Under the pieces are notes generated by a model. It did not search any database, was not told the origin of the DNA, and worked only from the letters and a program-made list of their open reading frames with translations. DNA of 25,574 nucleotides from an uncultured Muribaculaceae bacterium (lineage in GTDB: Bacteria; Bacteroidota; Bacteroidia; Bacteroidales; Muribaculaceae): contig CAJTKG010000035.1 in the NCBI GenBank assembly GCA_910576935.1, positions 1 to 25,574 of the forward strand, written 5' to 3'. The first letter of the stretch is position 1. Each line of letters opens with the position of its first letter. Shown here in pieces: positions 1 to 8,895 of the stretch. Position numbers and translations under genes: made by a program.

Positions 1-108
1 CATCCCCCTGAAAATAACACCAATATAGCTACTGCGGCAGACATCCCCGCGCGTCTAAACCGACCAAACCGATGTCAAACGCACATTGACATCGTTGTAA
101 TTAAATAA
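1..108 (+). CDS. 3' end of an upstream gene (partial, unidentified)
   Basis: Frame 1 is open from the first base to a TAA at 106-108, giving about 35 residues that end in HIDIVVIK. The other two forward frames close within the first 30 bases. The tail contains ARLNRPNRCQTH and an aliphatic end that could be a final beta strand. I do not recognise the family. It runs in the same direction as the genes that follow, which fits the end of an upstream gene, but the fragment is short and could be chance. Confidence 0.45.
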   Translation, partial: HPPENNTNIATAADIPARLNRPNRCQTHIDIVVIK

Positions 109-179
109 AGAATCCTTAGCTCCATATGCATGGTAAATTATGCATTATGAATTGTGCATAGATTAAATTGCTGATGATG

Positions 180-211
180 TTGGCCATGTTTGATTTATTT
201 TCTTAATTTTG
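180..211 (+). promoter_or_regulatory. Candidate Bacteroidota promoter for the carbonic anhydrase gene
   Basis: TAATTTTG at 204-211 matches the -7 consensus TAnnTTTG. TTGG at 180-183 is a three-of-four match to the -33 TTTG, with a 20-base spacer. Transcription would start near 218, about 14 bases before the ATG at 232. This excludes a TTG start at 190, which lies inside the promoter. Confidence 0.4.
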
Positions 212-231
212 TAGCAGGTAAATTAATAACT

Positions 232-774
232 ATGATTGATCAGATTCTTGAATATAACCGACGTTTTGTCGCCGATAAATGTTATGAGCGTTTTGCGACC
301 AACAAATATCCCGATAAGAAGATAGCGATTGTAACCTGTATGGATACCCGTCTGATCGAGCTATTGCCGGCAGCTCTTGGTTTCAAGAACGGAGATGTCA
401 AGATTATAAAAAACGCGGGTGCTACGATTACAAATCCGTTCGATTCGACCATGCGCAGCCTTATCGTGGCAGTTTATGAACTTGGTGTAAACGAGATCAT
501 GATAATTGGCCACACCGGCTGCGGTGTGCAGGGTATGGATGCAGACGAGATGCTTGCCCTTATGCGTGAGCGCGGTATCAGTGAAGAGCATATCAGTCTC
601 ATGCAGCATTGCGGTATTGATCTTCGAAGTTGGTTACATGGTTTTGAAGACACTGATGTGGCAGTGGCTGAGACGGTTGATCTTGTGAGGAAGCATCCGT
701 TGATGCCCGACGGTATTTCGGTCGCAGGATATGTGATGGATTCTTATACCGGCGAACTACGTCAGATAGAGTGA
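232..774 (+). CDS. Beta-class carbonic anhydrase
   Basis: Cytoplasmic zinc enzyme that interconverts CO2 and bicarbonate. With the start at 232 the protein has 180 residues. The zinc site is complete: Cys36 and Asp38 with Arg40 in CMDTR, then His94 and Cys97 in GHTGCG. The Asp-Arg pair is the usual active-site dyad. The length fits the small prokaryotic beta-CA clade. An in-frame TTG at 190 would add 14 residues but falls in the promoter and has no ribosome site. The stop codon overlaps the ATG of the next gene (TGATG), so the two are probably translationally coupled. The family is clear; the substrate is inferred from the family, and some members act on CS2 or similar molecules. Confidence 0.92.
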   Translation: MIDQILEYNRRFVADKCYERFATNKYPDKKIAIVTCMDTRLIELLPAALGFKNGDVKIIKNAGATITNPFDSTMRSLIVAVYELGVNEIMIIGHTGCGVQGMDADEMLALMRERGISEEHISLMQHCGIDLRSWLHGFEDTDVAVAETVDLVRKHPLMPDGISVAGYVMDSYTGELRQIE

Positions 775-1961
775 TGCCGGATATGTTTGAAAAGATTAAA
801 TCAATAGCTGAATATATAGCACCTGACCTTTTCCACAGTCAGGTGACGACATTATTGCTTTTGATATGCATCACAGTCGTCGCGGTGTTGGCTTATTATC
901 TCACCAAGGCGATTCTGATGCTGTTCGAGCATGTCATATTGCGCAGTCCTACCGAGTGGGATGATGATCTGCTCAACGTGCGGTTTACTCGAGCTGTGTC
1001 GCAATTGTCGCCCGCACTTGTAGTGTCGTGGATGCTGCCTCATCTTTTCGGTGATACCGATGGCTCTGTGGGGTGGATTGATGTCGTTACGTCGCTCTAT
1101 ATCCTTTGGGCTATTGTTTATATTATTGTTATCTTTCTCGACAATCTTTATGCAGCCATGGCGCGCCGCGAACAGCTGCGACCTTATGCCGTCAAGGGCA
1201 TATTTCAGATGTTTAAGCTGATAGTCATCGGTGTCGGCATTATCATAGCTCTCAGCCTTCTTATCGGCAAGACTCCGATAGCGATACTCACAGCCCTCGG
1301 TGCTTCGGCTGCTGTGCTGTCGTTGGTGTTTAAAGATACGATACTCGGTCTTGTGGCGAGTATACAATTGACGGCAAACAAAATGCTTGAGCGTGGCGAT
1401 TGGATTACCATGCCCGGCCGGGATCTCAACGGCGAGGTCATCGATGTATCATTGACGACGGTCAAGGTTCGCAACTGGGACAATTCGGTGACGACGGTTC
1501 CTCCTTACTCGCTCATAACCGAGTCGTTCAGAAACTACAGACCGATGCAGCTCTCGGGCGGACGACGGGTCGACCGGGCGATATTCATTGATATCAACAC
1601 CGTGCGTTTTCTCGACAACGCTGAAATAGCCTCCTTAGAGGCTGACGGGTTGCTTCCTCGGGCATCCGGGTGCGAAAGCCGTCGCGAAGTCAATCTGGGG
1701 CTTCTGAGACGCTATCTCGAGCAATTTTTAACCTCTCATCCCGATGTAAACTCAGAGATGACACTGATGGTGCGTCAACTGCCTCCCACACAGTCGGGAC
1801 TTCCGCTGCAGTTATATTTCTTTACACGCACGACAGTCTGGATCGATCACGAGCATGTCGCCGCCGACATCTTCGATCAAGTCTATGCAGTTATAGGACG
1901 CTTTGGACTTTCTGTATTCCAGACTCCCGCCGGCACCGACATCGGTCGCATAAGACAGTAA
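774..1961 (+). CDS. MscS-family mechanosensitive channel, YbdG-like
   Basis: Inner-membrane channel of 395 residues that would open under membrane tension to release solutes during osmotic downshock. Hydrophobic segments lie near residues 25-50, 77-92, 103-122 and 142-165. The pore-lining helix near 168-200 is Ala/Gly/Leu-rich (TALGASAAVLSLVFKDTILG), as in MscS TM3. The following beta domain carries GDWITMPGRDLNGEVIDVSL and VKVRNWDNSVTTVPPYSLI, phrases typical of the YbdG (MscM) subgroup, whose length is similar. The ATG at 774 overlaps the carbonic anhydrase stop; a GTG at 771 is possible but adds only one residue. Family assignment is firm; subgroup assignment rests on remembered motifs. 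Confidence 0.9.
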   Translation: MPDMFEKIKSIAEYIAPDLFHSQVTTLLLLICITVVAVLAYYLTKAILMLFEHVILRSPTEWDDDLLNVRFTRAVSQLSPALVVSWMLPHLFGDTDGSVGWIDVVTSLYILWAIVYIIVIFLDNLYAAMARREQLRPYAVKGIFQMFKLIVIGVGIIIALSLLIGKTPIAILTALGASAAVLSLVFKDTILGLVASIQLTANKMLERGDWITMPGRDLNGEVIDVSLTTVKVRNWDNSVTTVPPYSLITESFRNYRPMQLSGGRRVDRAIFIDINTVRFLDNAEIASLEADGLLPRASGCESRREVNLGLLRRYLEQFLTSHPDVNSEMTLMVRQLPPTQSGLPLQLYFFTRTTVWIDHEHVAADIFDQVYAVIGRFGLSVFQTPAGTDIGRIRQ

Positions 1962-2094
1962 TCGCGACAAATTCAAATACTTGTAAAAAATTGAAATTGT
2001 CTGGTAGATGCAATTGTGTGAAATGCAGACTCTTTTTTATGATTTTAGGCTGATTTTTTACAAAAGTGTTTAATCTGCTGTTAAAAATGATTGT

Positions 2095-2130
2095 TTTGTA
2101 GGGTGTGGAGTCTATTTTTAGCTATCTTTG
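2095..2130 (+). promoter_or_regulatory. Candidate promoter for the LolD-like ATPase
   Basis: TATCTTTG at 2123-2130 is an exact match to the Bacteroidota -7 element TAnnTTTG. A TTTG at 2095-2098 could be the -33 element, but the 24-base spacer is longer than usual. The predicted start is near 2137, leaving a leader of about 55 bases. It lies in the 230-base gap after the channel gene, which fits a new transcription unit. Confidence 0.45.
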
Positions 2131-2191
2131 TATTAGAAACGTCTTTCAGGCGGCAAACAGACTTTAACTTACATCTGACATAAAGCGTTTT

Positions 2192-2878
2192 ATGATCAAA
2201 GCTACAGACATAGTCAAGAGTTTCGGCAGCCTTGAAGTGCTCAAGGGTGTGAGTCTCGATGTCAAGAGCCGTGCCGTGACGACCATCGTCGGTCCGAGCG
2301 GGGCGGGCAAATCTACGTTGCTTCAGATCATAGGCACGTTGAGCGCTCCCGACTCGGGCAAGGTCTATTATGACGGTGACGACGTCTTCGCAATGAAAGA
2401 CAGACGTCTCTCGCGTTTTCGCAACGAGAGCATAGGTTTTGTATTTCAGTTTCACCGCCTTCTTCCTGAATTCACGCTTGAAGAGAATGTCGCTCTGCCG
2501 GCACTCATAGCCGGTGTCGGCCGCCGCGATGCGTTTGAGCGCGCCCGAGCTCTTATCACACATCTCGGTCTGGCATCGCGTGCCGGACATCGACCGTCGG
2601 AGCTATCGGGTGGCGAATGCCAGAGAGCCGCTGTGGCGCGAGCTCTCGTCAACAAACCTGCCGTCGTTTTCGCCGACGAGCCTTCGGGAAGTCTCGATTC
2701 AAAGAATCGTGGAGAACTTCACCGACTTTTCTTCGATCTGCGCGACGAACTGGGTGCCACATTTGTCATAGTGACTCACGATGAGAATCTTGCTGCAGAC
2801 AGCGACTATATAGTAAGTCTCGTTGACGGACGCATAAATAAGGTCACCGAAAACAGAAAATCTACAAACTCTATATAA
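2192..2878 (+). CDS. lolD: LolD-type ABC transporter ATPase
   Basis: Cytoplasmic ATPase of 228 residues from the LolD/MacB/FtsE subgroup. Walker A is GPSGAGKST (34-42), the Q-loop Gln is 86, the signature is LSGGECQR (138-145), Walker B runs into FADEPSGSLD (160-169), and the H-loop is in IVTHD near 200. LolD powers extraction of lipoproteins from the inner membrane through LolCE-type permeases. No permease gene is adjacent, so its partner must lie elsewhere. The next gene encodes a lipoprotein 34 bases downstream, which fits but does not prove a Lol role. The D-loop neighbourhood reads EPSGSLD rather than the more common EPTGNLD. Family certain; the exact lolD assignment is probable. Confidence 0.85.
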   Translation: MIKATDIVKSFGSLEVLKGVSLDVKSRAVTTIVGPSGAGKSTLLQIIGTLSAPDSGKVYYDGDDVFAMKDRRLSRFRNESIGFVFQFHRLLPEFTLEENVALPALIAGVGRRDAFERARALITHLGLASRAGHRPSELSGGECQRAAVARALVNKPAVVFADEPSGSLDSKNRGELHRLFFDLRDELGATFVIVTHDENLAADSDYIVSLVDGRINKVTENRKSTNSI

Positions 2879-2912
2879 TTACCATTCAAAAAAATATTTC
2901 CAGTAACAAATT

Positions 2913-3599
2913 ATGAAAAAAATCATTCGTTTCCTTTTCCCCGCATTGTTCTTGGCCGTAATCGCTTCATGCAGCGACAAGCCCAGAAACGATTATTATC
3001 CCGAAGACATGATGGTAGATATAGCCACTTATGTCTCGTCGTCAGACAACGGTTCGGTGTTTACCCTCCGCAAAGACGGTGACTCTCCCCTTGTGACACT
3101 CACCAGCACACGAGTGATAAACGAGAATATGTTTAAGCCCGTTACGCGTGTACTTATACAATATGTTCCCGAATCAGGCATCGCCTATAAGAGCGGCCCG
3201 ATGGAGCTTTACTCTGTACAGGCCGTCAACAGCACCCTCAAGGAAGGTACTGCGGCAGATTATACCGATTGGTTCTCCGATCCGTTCTCGATGGGAGGTC
3301 TCTGGCGTACCGGCAATTATATCAACCTTTGGGCCAACATCGATGTCGAGCAACGTCCCGAGACTTTCGAACTCGTCCTTGACACAAAGACAATAAACGA
3401 CGAATGTCCCGAATATCATGTCATCTTCAGAACCGACGGAGTCGACGGCCGTCGCCATGTCATCTACGGCTCTTATGACATCTCGAAGGTATGGAGCCTT
3501 CAGACATGTAGCTCGATCAGAGTATATTATCCCGATTCGCACGGCACGACCTCTCTCGTCTTCTATAAGAACAGCACGCCTATCGTCCCCGCAGAATAA
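2913..3599 (+). CDS. NigD-like lipoprotein
   Basis: The 228-residue protein starts with a classic type II signal peptide: MKKIIR, a hydrophobic core, and the lipobox VIASC with Cys20 as the lipidated residue. The mature part begins SDKPRNDYYPEDMM and is rich in beta strands. Length and organisation match the NigD-like family of Bacteroidota, in which the N-terminal domain often starts with a YxPD/E-type segment. No enzyme motif is visible. These are usually surface or periplasmic lipoproteins of unknown function; the founding member sits in a Prevotella bacteriocin locus. Family call is from memory of the pattern and is moderately sure. Being a lipoprotein is much surer. Confidence 0.65.
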   Translation: MKKIIRFLFPALFLAVIASCSDKPRNDYYPEDMMVDIATYVSSSDNGSVFTLRKDGDSPLVTLTSTRVINENMFKPVTRVLIQYVPESGIAYKSGPMELYSVQAVNSTLKEGTAADYTDWFSDPFSMGGLWRTGNYINLWANIDVEQRPETFELVLDTKTINDECPEYHVIFRTDGVDGRRHVIYGSYDISKVWSLQTCSSIRVYYPDSHGTTSLVFYKNSTPIVPAE

Positions 3600-3639
3600 G
3601 GTGCGGTAGGTCATTATAAATTAAAAACAAAATGTAATC

Positions 3640-3957
3640 ATGGATAACGCAAAGAAAACCGAACTCAAGGTCGAGCTCACCCCCGAGGTTGCGGCAGGCC
3701 ACTACTCAAACTTCGCTGTAATCGCCCACTCGGCCAATGAATTTTTTATCGATTTCGTGGCTGTAGCGCCCAATATGCCCCAGGCAAAGGTACAGAGCCG
3801 TATAATCATGACGCCCGAAAACGCCAAGAACGTGCTTTTTGCCCTTCGTGACAACCTCGCCAAATATGAGGCCACTTTTGGCGAAATCAAACACAAGACA
3901 CCCAAAGGCAATCAGGGCAACAACGGCGGAGACATCCCCAATCCTTTCATGGCCTGA
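3640..3957 (+). CDS. DUF3467 family protein
   Basis: Small cytoplasmic protein of 105 residues. The core matches DUF3467: LTPEVAAGHYSNFAVIAHSA, then FFIDF, then a segment ending SRIIMTPENAKNVLFALRDN. The tail is short, Gly/Asn-rich and probably disordered (GNQGNNGGDIPNP). The family is widespread in Bacteroidota with unknown function. It lies 40 bases after the lipoprotein and 36 bases before cysS on the same strand, so co-transcription is likely, although no shared role is evident. Confidence 0.85.
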   Translation: MDNAKKTELKVELTPEVAAGHYSNFAVIAHSANEFFIDFVAVAPNMPQAKVQSRIIMTPENAKNVLFALRDNLAKYEATFGEIKHKTPKGNQGNNGGDIPNPFMA

Positions 3958-3993
3958 TACCGACAGACAATATCTTTTGACAAACCGCTGATT

Positions 3994-5484
3994 ATGAAAG
4001 ACAATAATCTGACGATATATAACACTCTGAGCCGTACTAAAGAGCTTTTTAAGCCGCTGCATCCCGACATCGTCGGCATGTATGTCTGCGGCCCGACGGT
4101 CTACGGCGACGCCCATCTGGGCCACACGCGTCCGGCGATAACATTCGACATCGTCTACCGCTATCTCACTCATCTCGGATATAAGGTGCGGTATGTGCGC
4201 AACATCACCGACGTAGGCCATCTCGAACATGACGCCGACGACGGCGAGGACAAGATTGCCAAGAAAGCACGCCTCGAGCAGCTCGAGCCGATGGAAGTGG
4301 TTCAGTTCTATCTCAACCGCTACCACAAGGCTATGGACGCGCTCAACGTGCTTCCTCCCTCAATCGAGCCGCACGCGTCGGGACACATCATCGAGCAGAT
4401 CGAGTATATCAAGAAGATTGTCGACAGCGGTTATGCCTATGTCAGCGATGGGTCGGTCTATTTCGATGTCCCGAAGTTCAACCGCGACTTCGGCTACGGC
4501 CGTCTTTCAGGCCGCAACATCGACGAGCTTCTTGCCACGACGCGCGAGCTCGACGGCCAGAGTGAGAAACGCAATCCCGCCGACTTCGCCCTCTGGAAAA
4601 AGGCCGCACCCGAGCATATCATGCACTGGCCGTCGCCATGGAGCGAGGGTTTCCCCGGATGGCATCTCGAATGTTCGACCATGAGCGAGAAATATCTCGG
4701 CTCTAAGTTTGACATCCACGGCGGTGGCATGGACCTCAAGTTCCCCCACCATGACTGCGAGATAGCCCAGTCTGTGGCCCACAACGGCTGCGACAGCGTC
4801 AGATACTGGATGCACAACAACCTCATCACCATCAACGGCAAGAAGATGGGCAAATCGCTGGGTAACTTCATCACCCTCGACGAATTCTTTGCCGGCAGTC
4901 ATCCGCTGCTGACGCAGCCCTATTCGCCGATGACGATAAGGTTCTTCATCCTGCAGGCGCACTACCGCGGCACCCTCGATTTCAGCAACGAAGCCCTGCA
5001 GGCGTCCGAGAAGGCTCTCAAGCGCATGCTCGAAGGCTATCGCCGGCTTAAAGATCTCAAACCATCAGATACATCGGATATCGATGTCGCCGCTATCGAA
5101 CGCCAATGCTATGAGGCTCTCGATGACGACCTCAACACACCGATGGTTATTGCCGCTCTGTTTGAGGCCTGTCGCATCGTCAATCAGATCAACGACGGCC
5201 ACGTCAAAGCAACAGAGACCGATATCAAAGCACTGCAGAAACTCTTCGATACATTCCTTCTCGAGATTCTCGGCATCGTGCCCGATATCACCGGAGGTGA
5301 TGTGGCCGGCGTTCCGGCTCTAAAGCCCTTTGAGGATGCTGTCGACCTGTTGTTGTCGATACGTTCCGAGGCCAAACGCAATAAAGACTGGACGACCTCC
5401 GACCTCATCCGCAACCGTCTTGCCGAAATAGGCTTCGATGTTAAAGACACAAAAGATGGTTGGGAATGGAGTCTCAAATGTTGA
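3994..5484 (+). CDS. cysS: Cysteinyl-tRNA synthetase
   Basis: Charges tRNA-Cys with cysteine in the cytoplasm. The 496-residue protein has the class I signature pair: HLGH at residues 41-44 and KMGKS near 284-288, the latter a common variant of KMSKS. Zinc ligands are visible as Cys32 in YVCGPTVYG, the Cys of WHLECS, and the His/Cys of FPHHDCE. The C-terminal DALR-like helical region runs from about residue 350, and the protein ends in WEWSLKC. Length matches bacterial CysRS. Start ATG at 3994 aligns with the usual N-terminus (a short lead, then YNTLSRTKE). Complete and apparently functional. Confidence 0.97.
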   Translation: MKDNNLTIYNTLSRTKELFKPLHPDIVGMYVCGPTVYGDAHLGHTRPAITFDIVYRYLTHLGYKVRYVRNITDVGHLEHDADDGEDKIAKKARLEQLEPMEVVQFYLNRYHKAMDALNVLPPSIEPHASGHIIEQIEYIKKIVDSGYAYVSDGSVYFDVPKFNRDFGYGRLSGRNIDELLATTRELDGQSEKRNPADFALWKKAAPEHIMHWPSPWSEGFPGWHLECSTMSEKYLGSKFDIHGGGMDLKFPHHDCEIAQSVAHNGCDSVRYWMHNNLITINGKKMGKSLGNFITLDEFFAGSHPLLTQPYSPMTIRFFILQAHYRGTLDFSNEALQASEKALKRMLEGYRRLKDLKPSDTSDIDVAAIERQCYEALDDDLNTPMVIAALFEACRIVNQINDGHVKATETDIKALQKLFDTFLLEILGIVPDITGGDVAGVPALKPFEDAVDLLLSIRSEAKRNKDWTTSDLIRNRLAEIGFDVKDTKDGWEWSLKC

Positions 5485-5520
5485 TAGTCAAAAGATATAA
5501 TCGAAAATAAGTGTAATACT

Positions 5521-5567
5521 ACAGAACTCCCGACGCAGCCGACGACGTGCCGCCGAAGGAGTTCTGT
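5521..5567 (+). repeat. Perfect 10-bp inverted repeat just before the helicase gene
   Basis: ACAGAACTCC at 5521-5530 pairs perfectly with GGAGTTCTGT at 5558-5567. The 27-base GC-rich loop could fold further. The right arm ends 12 bases before the helicase ATG at 5580. No T-run follows on either strand, so it does not look like an intrinsic terminator. It may be an RNA hairpin controlling helicase translation or an operator; function is not known. Confidence 0.6.
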
Positions 5568-5579
5568 CATTCATGACAG

Positions 5580-6992
5580 ATGACCGACCACCTGCAGTTT
5601 GCCGCCCGTGTGATGCTCGAACTTCCTTATGTCCCCAATCGACAGCAGGAAGCGGTCATCGTCGCGCTCGCGCGCTTCTGCTGCGATCCTTCGTGTGTCG
5701 ATCGCGTTTTCGTGCTCAACGGCTATGCCGGCACCGGTAAATCGTCGCTTACCGGTGCTTTGGTCAAGGCCATGACCTCGCTCGACATGAAATCGACTCT
5801 CCTCGCCCCGACCGGACGCGCAGCCAAAGTCTTTTCAGACTATGCAGGCAAGCCGGCTTACACCATCCACCGCAAAATCTACCGTCATATGCCCGGAGCC
5901 GATTTCAGCGGCGCTCCGGCACCTCGCGACAACAATGAAACCGATACGCTCTTCATCGTCGACGAAGCCTCTATGATCGGTGGCGAAGACGAGCGCGGCT
6001 CCAATCTCCTCGAAGATCTTCTGCAATATGTCTATGCCGGTCAGAACTGCCGTCTCGTCCTCATCGGCGACACGGCCCAGCTACCTCCCGTGGGCTCGGA
6101 GACATCGCCCGCCATGGACCCTGACTGCTTGCGTCGTGCCGGCCTTAAAGTCACCAGAGCCACGATGACAGAGACCGCACGCCAACACCGTCAGTCAGGT
6201 ATACTCTATAATGCAACCTGGTTGCGGCGCGCCATGCTCTCATCCCGGTTGCCCGAGCCGCGTCTTTTCGTAGAAAGCTTCGACGATGTCAGTGTCGTCA
6301 GCGGCGAAGAGCTCGGCGAACGGCTCGAGACCGCATACAGTCGCGACGGCGTAGACCGTACACTTATCATCACCCGTAGCAACCGTATGGCCCGCGACTA
6401 TAATCTGGCGATACGTAACAATGTGCTCTATGTCGAAGACGAGCTAATGCGCGGAGATCTCCTCATAGTCGCAAAAAACAACTATTTCTGGCCTCGCAAG
6501 ATCAAAGGCATGGATTTTATTGCCAACGGCGACGTCGTGCGTGTAGAACGTGTATATGGCCTTGAAGTGCGCTACGGCTTCCGTTTTGTCGATGTCGGTC
6601 TGTCGATGCCCGACCGTGATATTGTCTTTGATGCCAAAATCATGCTTGCGACATTATTCTCCGAAACTGCCGGACTGCCGCGTGAAGACATCGAGAAACT
6701 CTATTACACCATGATTGACGACCCCGATACATTTCCTTCCGATATGCCATATGACACGCGTCTCAGGCAGTTGCGCGACAATCCATATTGGAATGCGCTC
6801 CAGGTCAAATATGCCTACGCCGCGACCTGCCACAAAGCCCAGGGCGGTCAATGGGCAAGCATATTTGTCGATTTGAGCTACATTCCGCCCGAGGCTATGG
6901 GCATAGACTTTTACCGTTGGCTTTACACCGCTGTCACCCGCGCTACTTCCAGCCTATGCTTCATCAATGCGCCCGAAGGCTCGATCAGATAA
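5580..6992 (+). CDS. RecD/Pif1-like superfamily 1 DNA helicase
   Basis: ATP-dependent DNA helicase of 470 residues from the RecD-like group (AAA_30 plus a UvrD_C_2-type end). Walker A GYAGTGKSS is at 48-56, motif Ib-like LLAPTGRAAK near 78, motif II IVDEASM with Asp128-Glu129, and motif III LIGDTAQLPPVGS near 160. The C-terminal motifs are YAATCHKAQGGQW and WLYTAVTRATSSL near residues 410 and 450. It is shorter than RecD2 and lacks obvious N-terminal RecB-binding or OB regions, so it is probably a stand-alone repair or replication helicase. It follows cysS by 95 bases that include a perfect inverted repeat. The gene is last on the + strand and meets a - strand gene tail-to-tail. Confidence 0.9.
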   Translation: MTDHLQFAARVMLELPYVPNRQQEAVIVALARFCCDPSCVDRVFVLNGYAGTGKSSLTGALVKAMTSLDMKSTLLAPTGRAAKVFSDYAGKPAYTIHRKIYRHMPGADFSGAPAPRDNNETDTLFIVDEASMIGGEDERGSNLLEDLLQYVYAGQNCRLVLIGDTAQLPPVGSETSPAMDPDCLRRAGLKVTRATMTETARQHRQSGILYNATWLRRAMLSSRLPEPRLFVESFDDVSVVSGEELGERLETAYSRDGVDRTLIITRSNRMARDYNLAIRNNVLYVEDELMRGDLLIVAKNNYFWPRKIKGMDFIANGDVVRVERVYGLEVRYGFRFVDVGLSMPDRDIVFDAKIMLATLFSETAGLPREDIEKLYYTMIDDPDTFPSDMPYDTRLRQLRDNPYWNALQVKYAYAATCHKAQGGQWASIFVDLSYIPPEAMGIDFYRWLYTAVTRATSSLCFINAPEGSIR

Positions 6993-7125
6993 TCATATGA
7001 TCTTTAGAGATGGCAGTGTTTTGTGTAAACGCCGATAAATCAAGCTATAATGTAGCTACGAAATGTGTTCCGGCGGACGATTGTCGCCGCGGCGAGCGGC
7101 ACAGGGCTTGTCTGTGGAATTGTCT

Positions 7126-8667
7126 CTAAACATCCATCGTCAAGACGGAATGATAGAAATCTGCAAGGAAATAAATATTCTCCTGTACGAGTTGTCGGCC
7201 GATATCCTCACCTTGCGATGCAAGCATACTTGCGTCGGTCAACATACCTCCTTTGATAGCTGCAATTATGGCGTCGTATCCAAACTGCATGTTACCGCAA
7301 ATCACACTCAAACCGTCTTCTTTGGCCAACTCTTTGTCATAAAACGTATTTTCAGGCGACTTGAGTATTGGAACCGCATCATGGCTTATTTCGCCGCCTC
7401 CTATATCGTTTATATAAAGCACCATCTCTTCGTCTGCCATATCTGATTTGCCATTATGACTGACCCCCATGAACTTCTCTAAGTCTGCTTTATCTTTAAG
7501 GAACGCAAAACGACTTCCTCCGTTGCGGGCAATCAACTCGGCAGAATATTTGCGCAAGGTCTCTACATCTTTTTCGGTATACTGTGGCGTGCTTTCCTCG
7601 TCCCGTTCCGCATCTGTTTTATCATGCTTTTCGGATATGACACAGAAGCCGTTCACGCAACATGTGTCGCCCCATTTGACCAAGGAGGTGGTAATTTCTG
7701 CACCGACTTCAAAGCCTTTCTTGCTTTTCATGGAGTTGACGTCCATCGTTAATTCTTCACCAACCCATGGTGAAGACTCGAATCGACGACGCACACACCT
7801 GATGCGGCTCAGGTTGCCTTCATAACTTATGACATCGTAATCGGAGATGCCAATTACGCGCGCTTGATCGAGCCGGTGTGCTGCCGCCGAAAATCCTTTC
7901 GTCGACGCCATAGCGCTCATAAATTTCAGCGAAGTCATTCCTAACGGCCGTAGTTCTTTTGTGAGTGAATAAATTACCGTTGAGACATATGCATGAAAAT
8001 CTGTCGTCATCATTTCATTGCCTTTTCCGGAGAGCGAAGATGCGAGGATAGCTTCCCTGAAATTATAGATTCTTGTGAGATAACACCCTTCAGCAAGCCA
8101 AATGGCAAGCTCTCGTACGGTCAGCCAATCGTCGCTACGAAGGCTTTTATCTATAAAGTCGGCTATCCGAGTAGATTCCGGAGCCGTCTCCCACTCGGCC
8201 ACCAGATTATCATAAATCAGGTCCGTCATTTTTTCAACAAGGCTACTAATAGGGCTATAGACGGTTTTCAGTTCTTCACCGCAGACATTGAGTTCCATCC
8301 ACACTATAAACCGCACATCGTCGTAGTTTATGTCACTATCGGAGTATTCTTCTGTTTTGTTTGAAAAATCCCCGTGATAGAAAGGAAATGTGCCGTAACG
8401 CTCGCGGCAAATAGATCTAAATGTGTTCCATATGCCAAAACCGCTTGCCAGATCTTCAAGATATCCGGCTACGGTAAGTCCCAACCGTTGATAAAATGAA
8501 TCGGTGAATTCCTTAGGGATATGCCGTTTAAAAATCAGCTCGATTTCTACGCTGATCATCTTTGCCAATTGTTCATAGTAACCACATGAACCAGTCATCA
8601 GATTACGCGGATGCATGGATGGCCATGAAGAGGTTGGTTTTGTATAATTTCCTTTGTTCTTTTTCAT
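7126..8667 (-). CDS. DUF3843-like protein downstream of the SNF2 gene
   Basis: Using the ATG at 8667 the product is 513 residues (MKKNKGNYTKPTSSWPSMHP). A frame extension to 8760 would begin inside the candidate promoter, so the later start is preferred. The N-terminal half has SCGYYEQLAKMI, a YLEDLASGFGIWNTFRS segment and FPFYHGD. This pattern fits DUF3843, a Bacteroidota family of unknown function. The C-terminal 160 residues form a mostly helical region after a charged linker. No nuclease or ATPase motif is visible. It follows the SWIM-SNF2 helicase on the same strand after a 228-base gap, suggesting a functional pair. The DUF call is from memory of the family and only moderately sure. Confidence 0.6.
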   Translation of the reverse strand: MKKNKGNYTKPTSSWPSMHPRNLMTGSCGYYEQLAKMISVEIELIFKRHIPKEFTDSFYQRLGLTVAGYLEDLASGFGIWNTFRSICRERYGTFPFYHGDFSNKTEEYSDSDINYDDVRFIVWMELNVCGEELKTVYSPISSLVEKMTDLIYDNLVAEWETAPESTRIADFIDKSLRSDDWLTVRELAIWLAEGCYLTRIYNFREAILASSLSGKGNEMMTTDFHAYVSTVIYSLTKELRPLGMTSLKFMSAMASTKGFSAAAHRLDQARVIGISDYDVISYEGNLSRIRCVRRRFESSPWVGEELTMDVNSMKSKKGFEVGAEITTSLVKWGDTCCVNGFCVISEKHDKTDAERDEESTPQYTEKDVETLRKYSAELIARNGGSRFAFLKDKADLEKFMGVSHNGKSDMADEEMVLYINDIGGGEISHDAVPILKSPENTFYDKELAKEDGLSVICGNMQFGYDAIIAAIKGGMLTDASMLASQGEDIGRQLVQENIYFLADFYHSVLTMDV

Positions 8668-8746
8668 TTTCTTGAAATTGAGATGATTAACCACGATGTC
8701 GAATCTGCCTATATCCGTCGTTGATGCTGATATGCGGTTTTTATGA

Positions 8747-8754
8747 CAAAAGTA
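8747..8754 (-). promoter_or_regulatory. Candidate -7 element for the DUF3843-like gene
   Basis: On the - strand this reads TACTTTTG, an exact TAnnTTTG match, about 80 bases upstream of the ATG at 8667. No clear TTTG is found at the expected -33 distance. It would let the DUF3843-like gene be transcribed apart from the SNF2 gene. Confidence 0.3.
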
Positions 8755-8895
8755 TAACAAAAGCCCGTAAATTGTGTTCTATTTTGACAGATTTATAGTA
8801 ATTCAACATACAGGTTTTGAAAGCGGACAAGAATGGCATGGTTTGCGTTGGTTTAAACGCAAAGCAAAAGCCTATAAATCGGTTTAAGTCAGACT

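Noticed and set aside
70..94. Perfect 9-bp hairpin (CGATGTCAA / TTGACATCG) as a terminator
   Set aside because: It lies inside the open frame that ends at 108 and is not followed by a T-run, so it is probably coding sequence that happens to pair.
190..231. TTG start adding 14 residues to the carbonic anhydrase
   Set aside because: The added part overlaps the best promoter candidate and is not needed by the family; the ATG at 232 fits better.
7003..7130. TTTAGAGA / TCTCTAAA pair between the convergent helicase and DUF3843-like genes as a terminator
   Set aside because: The arms are 112 bases apart and one overlaps a stop codon; too weak to call.
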